Of a stretch of DNA of 64,000 nt, positions 59,572 through 64,000 are shown piece after piece. The notes below the pieces were generated by a model. The model saw only the letters and a list, made by a program, of their open reading frames with translations, was not told where the DNA came from and made no database searches. Position 1 is the stretch's first letter. Each line of letters starts with the position of its first letter. The translations under genes and the position numbers were made by a program. Source of the stretch: Acytostelium subglobosum LB1 (Eukaryota > Evosea > Eumycetozoa > Acytosteliales > Acytosteliaceae); contig NW_012236514.1 of the NCBI RefSeq assembly GCF_000787575.1, positions 124,001 through 188,000 of the forward strand, read 5' to 3'.

Positions 59572-62361
59572 TTAACTATCCAGGTAGTCATTGGTGTAGG
59601 ACTGCAAGAACTCGCGTCTGGACCTAACAATCTTATGTGAGAACACTGGTGAGTTTAGTACCCATCTCTCTCCATTGATCACTATAATTTTTTGATTGAT
59701 TAAATGTGGTTAATATATATGATTGGAACTATCCCACCTGATGGATCACATCTGATCAACTTACTCTTTGCCATCAGGAAATCCTTTAGCTCTTCTTTTG
59801 AGAAACTGTAGTACTTGGGGAATTGTGGACCGAATGAGGTGATCTCATCTTTGCTCGCCACGGTGAGGTGGTAGTAGGTGTCGCCATGGGTGGATTGCTG
59901 TCGGTCCACTTGGACCACGGCAAAGATGTGATTAAAGTTCGACTTGAAGATGGCGGGACTGATGGGTGCATCGCCCTCCTTGAATATAATAATAACAATG
60001 TCGTTGCCAAGATGTCGCTTCCTGTCCACCTGCTGCACGTCGTCGGGCTTGGGCGGAATCATCGTGGCCACATGGAACATGATCTCATAGTTGCGCCACT
60101 TTCTAAACACAGAGTGCGTGCCAGTGAGATCCTCGCGCACGTCTAGACCGCCGCGATACGCCGTCCAGCCCTTGAGTGGGACGCGTTCGCCCAGCACCTC
60201 GAGGAAGTCGTTGTAGTCGCGGCTGCTGTCGTCGTGGTTGTTGCCGTATAGGTCGTTCTCCTCGGTCTGGCCGTCGCGACAATAGAGCACGCCAAACTTG
60301 AAGCGGCACTGTAGGGTGTTCTTGGCCTCAAAGTCGAGCAAGTGGTTCATTAGCGCCTCGTCACGCACGTCCTTGATCTTGAAGTTCTGGTACTGTGGAC
60401 GCGCCTTCTTGAGCATCTTGATCATGTCCTTGGACGAGCAGTCCTTGGTGCGCGCCAACGTGAACCGCAGGCGCTCGTCGCCCTCTTGCGTTCGAATAAT
60501 GTACAACAGCTCGGTGTCGCCCGACTCGAGCAGGTAGTGGCAGATCGAGATAGCCACTGGTGTCTTGTCAGCCGTCTTGCTCACGCCGAGGAAGTTGATG
60601 TGATTGCGCTGCAAGAAGTCCTCACGGAAGAACATGTCGTCGTTATGAGCATCCTTCACCATGAAGTGATCCAGGTCGCCCAGAAGTGAGAGTGATGCAC
60701 GGCCAGCATCAGTCTTGAAGCCACGTACCTCTTGAAGGTGGCCGCAACCAGCCTGTGCAGCATGGCTTGGGTCGTATCGCTCCCACTCTCCGGCAACATC
60801 CAGCTCGCTGCTGCCCAGCGTGCCGCTGCTGAGATTGAGAACGGGTGGCACCATTGAGAGTGGTACGTTGGCCGAGGAGGCCGAGGGCGAGGATGCGTGA
60901 TGCAGCTTGTAGAAGCGATTGACGCGCTCCACTGAAGGGTTGGGGATGGCCTGTTCGACAGCCATCTGTGCGTCCGAGTATGAGCGTGACTTGCCCGGCG
61001 TCAAGAAGTGACTCTTGAGCTTGTCAACAGGCGTGCGAGCGCCACTGTGAAGTGCCTCGGGCGACTTTGGAGAGTCGTACGAGCCAGAGTGAATGAGCGG
61101 CGAGCCGTTGCCAATCGAGTTGCGCTTCGATCCACCGTGATGTTTACCCACGCCAGCACCCATCTCGCCATCGCGACCCGACGCTCCGCCGTCGTCGCTC
61201 TGGGTGATGAGACGCGTGCGACGCTTCTCGAGCAGCTCGTTGCGGAATGCTACGGGGTCCTCCTTCATCTGGAAAGCGCGTTGCGAGATCATCTCGCGGA
61301 ACACGCTGACCTTGTCGCTGCTTGAGATTGATTTGCTCTGAATTGCGTGGTCGACCATTGTGTTGGTCGAGTCCATGATCTCGCGTGGCGCCTTGGACAG
61401 CACGGGCTTTTGAGGCTTGGGCGCCGTGGCAAAGAGTTTGCGATTGAGGTTGGGGTCCACCTCGTCCATAGCCCTGATATAGTGCTCGCATTGGTTCTGT
61501 GTGAAGCAGTTCTTGGCGTCGCGTATACTTAGCGCAACGACAAACAACTTTTGAAGGTCAGTGTTGGAGGCCAGCACAAACTCCTTTAAAATGGACAACT
61601 TTGAGATGATCTCCCAGATCAACAAGTCCATCTGTGCTCTAAACTCCCTCAGCTTTGGCAACTGACTAAGTGCTGATGGTAGTGGTCTTGGTATATATCC
61701 CATACCCTTTGGGTATTCCTTGAGTATCTGTTTGTTTGTGTTTGAGTGGGAGAGGCCGAGGCGGGGGCGGGAATAGTTCCAGTCGAGGGAGGAAATGAGT
61801 GTGTTAGCCAACTTGTGTGATTGATAGGATTGGATTGATTGAGAGAAGGTATACCTTTGAGAGTCCGATGAGTAGCTGGCATGATGAACGCTTCTCGGTG
61901 AGGTCGTCCAGGTTGAATATGCTGGTGATGTCTGTTTCGGCTTCTTCGACGCCGATCATGAGACATGGGATGGTTGATGAAAGTAGTTGTTTGAGTTCCG
62001 CTCTACGCTCTTCTTCTGTGAGCATGATTCCACCTGCCGCCTGGTCGACTGGGGGCGGGCTGAATGATATCTAAAGTTGAGTAATAGAGTGTGAGTTAGT
62101 AAGTGGAAGGGAAGTGGCAGTGATTGTGATTGGATTCATTCCATCAATCAATCATACATTTGGTACGCTATTCTTTGAATTATTATTATTATTATAGTCT
62201 ATTGTTGTGGCCATTGTGCTATATATGCTCGTTTTGTCCTTTGGACCACCGACTATTATAACGTTCCTTGGTCCAAATTGTAAGCCTGCCGATAATATTG
62301 GCTTCTTATTATTGCTGTTGTTATTAACAGGTGATGGTATATTACTGCTCCTATAATACAT
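59572..62361 (-). CDS. Rap GTPase-activating protein
   Basis: 867 aa from exons 62361-62158, 62070-61855, 61811-59738 and 59681-59572. The first two joins are clean (phase 0, GTATGA and GTATAC donors, TACTAAC box in the first intron). The last join is less sure: I use CAG/GTGGGA to reach VINGERWVLNSPVFSHK, but a GTGATC donor 15 bp upstream also keeps frame; without it the protein would stop at 59700. The N-terminal half is helical and then Ser/Arg-rich. The Rap/Ran-GAP domain (about 530-830) has TLQCRFKFGVLYCRDGQTEE, YNDFLEVLGERVPLKGW, and the catalytic Asn of KRHLGNDIVIIIF (about Asn743), which supplies the 'Asn thumb' that drives GTP hydrolysis on Rap1. Rap1 controls adhesion and leading-edge dynamics in dictyostelids. 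The exact ortholog is not decided. Confidence 0.9.
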
Positions 62362-63617
62362 TGTTGGATTGTTTGTTTGTTTGTTAATATTGTAATGAAT
62401 GTTTGAATGATTGTAAGATTATGTATGAATGATTGATTGAATGAATGAATGGAGAGTAGAGTTGGAATATGGGATGGTCCAGGCACCATGTTGTTGATAT
62501 CAATGGAGGCCGCTTAGCCATAACCACATATATTAGGTAGAACATACTCGCTCACTCACGCTCAATCAATCAATCATACACAACATGATTGGATAGTGTG
62601 TGAATGAGATGGTGAAAGTGTATGTTGGTGTGTGTGTATCTATGTAATCGATCACACGGACCACGATCGTGGTCCTCTGACCCCACCCCCTTTATCTCAC
62701 ACACTAGGTGTTGCAATGTGATGAGCAGTGGACCCTGGGGTTTGTTGACCTGACATCACTTGACCTGAAGCGTCAAGACAAGACATTCGTGAAGGTGTTG
62801 CATTGTCTACTAACCTGTTGTTGTTGTTGTTGTTGGGTCAATGAATGCTTGGTCTTGGGTCCGGTAACTTTAAAGTACAACTGTCTTTGTCAGATTGATA
62901 AAGATATAGAGATTGATAGAGATAGAGATAGAGAGTTGCTTACACAAGTGTGTGTGTGTGTGTATATGTGTATGATTATGTGTATGTGTAAGTGTAAGTG
63001 TATTGGTTATAGGAGTAGTAGAAGTAGAGTGACCTCTCGCCTCCTAACTTTCTCCTTCCAACACAAACACACCACACACAACACGACACTCTGACATTGT
63101 TTCCTTTGAATGAATCAAATCACACAACCCATCAAGACATCCTGTCAAATCGGGTGATTGGTTGGAGCACCACGCTGCCCATCGTGATGGCCCTAAAATG
63201 AATGAATGAAACAGTTGTGTATGCACCACACTCACATCGAATCTAGATACAGATATGCGTGCCCGTGTGTTCCCATCCAAACCAAAGTCTAAAAAAAAAA
63301 ACACAAACTTTGATCAAAGGCCTCAGAAACGGCCCAATCTTGTTTCCATTAGAAAAGACGATGTTCTGATCAATCTAGCTACCTAGATTTATGATAATGT
63401 TGGGGTGGACTTGGCCTACATTGTCTTTGCATTGTTGATTTGAGTGATTGGATGGATGGGCCAGTGATCAGGACGGACGTTTCGGTGTTAGTTTAGGTCC
63501 TTCCGAACATTGCCAACTTGAGTACGATTGTGTGGAGTAATGTATTCCACGTTGTGAATGGCCATTGGCGCGACTGCATGGCCTTGCCTTTGGATTGATT
63601 GACTTGATCACTTCACC
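62362..63617. other. Intergenic spacer, Rap-GAP upstream region to the last gene
   Basis: Mostly simple sequence: TTGA/ATGA repeats, a GATA/GAGATA tract near 62897-62937, (TG)n at 62949-62963 and an A10 run near 63289. No gene is supported. The open frames are composed of these repeats. Confidence 0.5.
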
Positions 63618-64000
63618 TCACTTTCCACATCGCTTCTCGATTCGTCCATAAGTTTGCAATACATGTAAGTACTTCTCAAGATACATTTGATTGAAGTTAT
63701 CAACCTTGCTGTAATATCATTGGAATGATTGAATGAATGAAAGTTAGTATGTGATTGAATGATTGGTCGAATGAATGATTGTATGTTACTTACATGAACT
63801 CTGTCAATTTGACATGCCAGGGTAGGAATCCACTTAGGATGTTGCGTTCGGTGAAGTCCATTGCTATCTCGGGCTCACTGCCCTCGCCTCCAATGTGACG
63901 TGGCAGGTTTGATTGAATGTAATGCTCATTGAGCTCTAGTGACTCATCCAGCTTGCGCTCCTTTGTATACTTCTTTGTAATATTGACCAGCTCCAACTTT
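63618..64000 (-). CDS. 3' end of an unrecognised gene running off the window
   Basis: Two exons are visible: 64000-63794 (open at the window edge) and 63708-63618. The intron has a GTAAGT donor, a TACTAAC box and a TTACAG acceptor, and joins in phase 2 to read ...SGFLPWHVKLTEFIKVDNF and on to RIEKRCGK before TGA. Without splicing the frame would stop right after LTEFM. About 98 C-terminal residues are seen, charged and helical (NITKKYTKERKLDESLELNE). The visible part is too little to name a family. Confidence 0.7.

Overview
The window looks like nuclear DNA of a dictyostelid social amoeba. The grounds are FNIP-repeat proteins, a hybrid histidine kinase, a DIF-type O-methyltransferase, long Gln/Asn/Ser/Thr homopolymers in coding regions, short AT-rich introns of about 55-105 bp, and a saposin-acid sphingomyelinase. 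Coding GC is clearly higher than in Dictyostelium discoideum, so a different, more GC-rich genus (for example the Acytostelium side of the tree) is plausible, but I cannot name the species. TTGA/TCAA tetranucleotide runs are spread through introns and spacers. The standard code is used, with TAA, TAG and TGA all serving as stops.

Left part (1-22.9 kb): a gene-poor, repeat-rich stretch with a 100-N assembly gap, then a hybrid histidine kinase (-), an O-methyltransferase (+), an Mps1/TTK-type kinase (+), an FNIP-repeat protein (-), an F-box/kelch protein (+) and a fimbrin-type double-CH coiled-coil protein (+).

Middle (23-37.8 kb): an accessory island. It holds a scrambled pseudogene mosaic made of adhesin-like pieces in both orientations plus a copied piece of the condensin subunit gene. 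Next comes a SAM / nuclease-like / kinase gene with one frameshift and a lost DFG aspartate. Then follow one intact and one decayed copy of a large secreted, single-pass membrane protein with beta-helix-like repeats. The source condensin gene (CAP-H/barren) lies just beyond.

Right part (37.8-64 kb): ordinary housekeeping genes: an acidic small protein of unknown role, a DEAD-box helicase with a probable mitochondrial presequence, a second FNIP protein, CstF64, a short-chain dehydrogenase, an Spt7-like SAGA subunit (bromodomain plus histone fold), an unrecognised seven-exon AT-rich gene, an acid sphingomyelinase, a CorA-type Mg2+ channel, a small protein with an N-myristoylation signal, a Rap-GAP, and the 3' end of a further gene.

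Exon joins were worked out by hand from GT/AG borders, reading phase and family alignment from memory. Most introns carry a YRCTRAC branch-point-like motif. No tRNA, rRNA, CRISPR array or intact transposon was seen. All functions are family-level inference without a database search.
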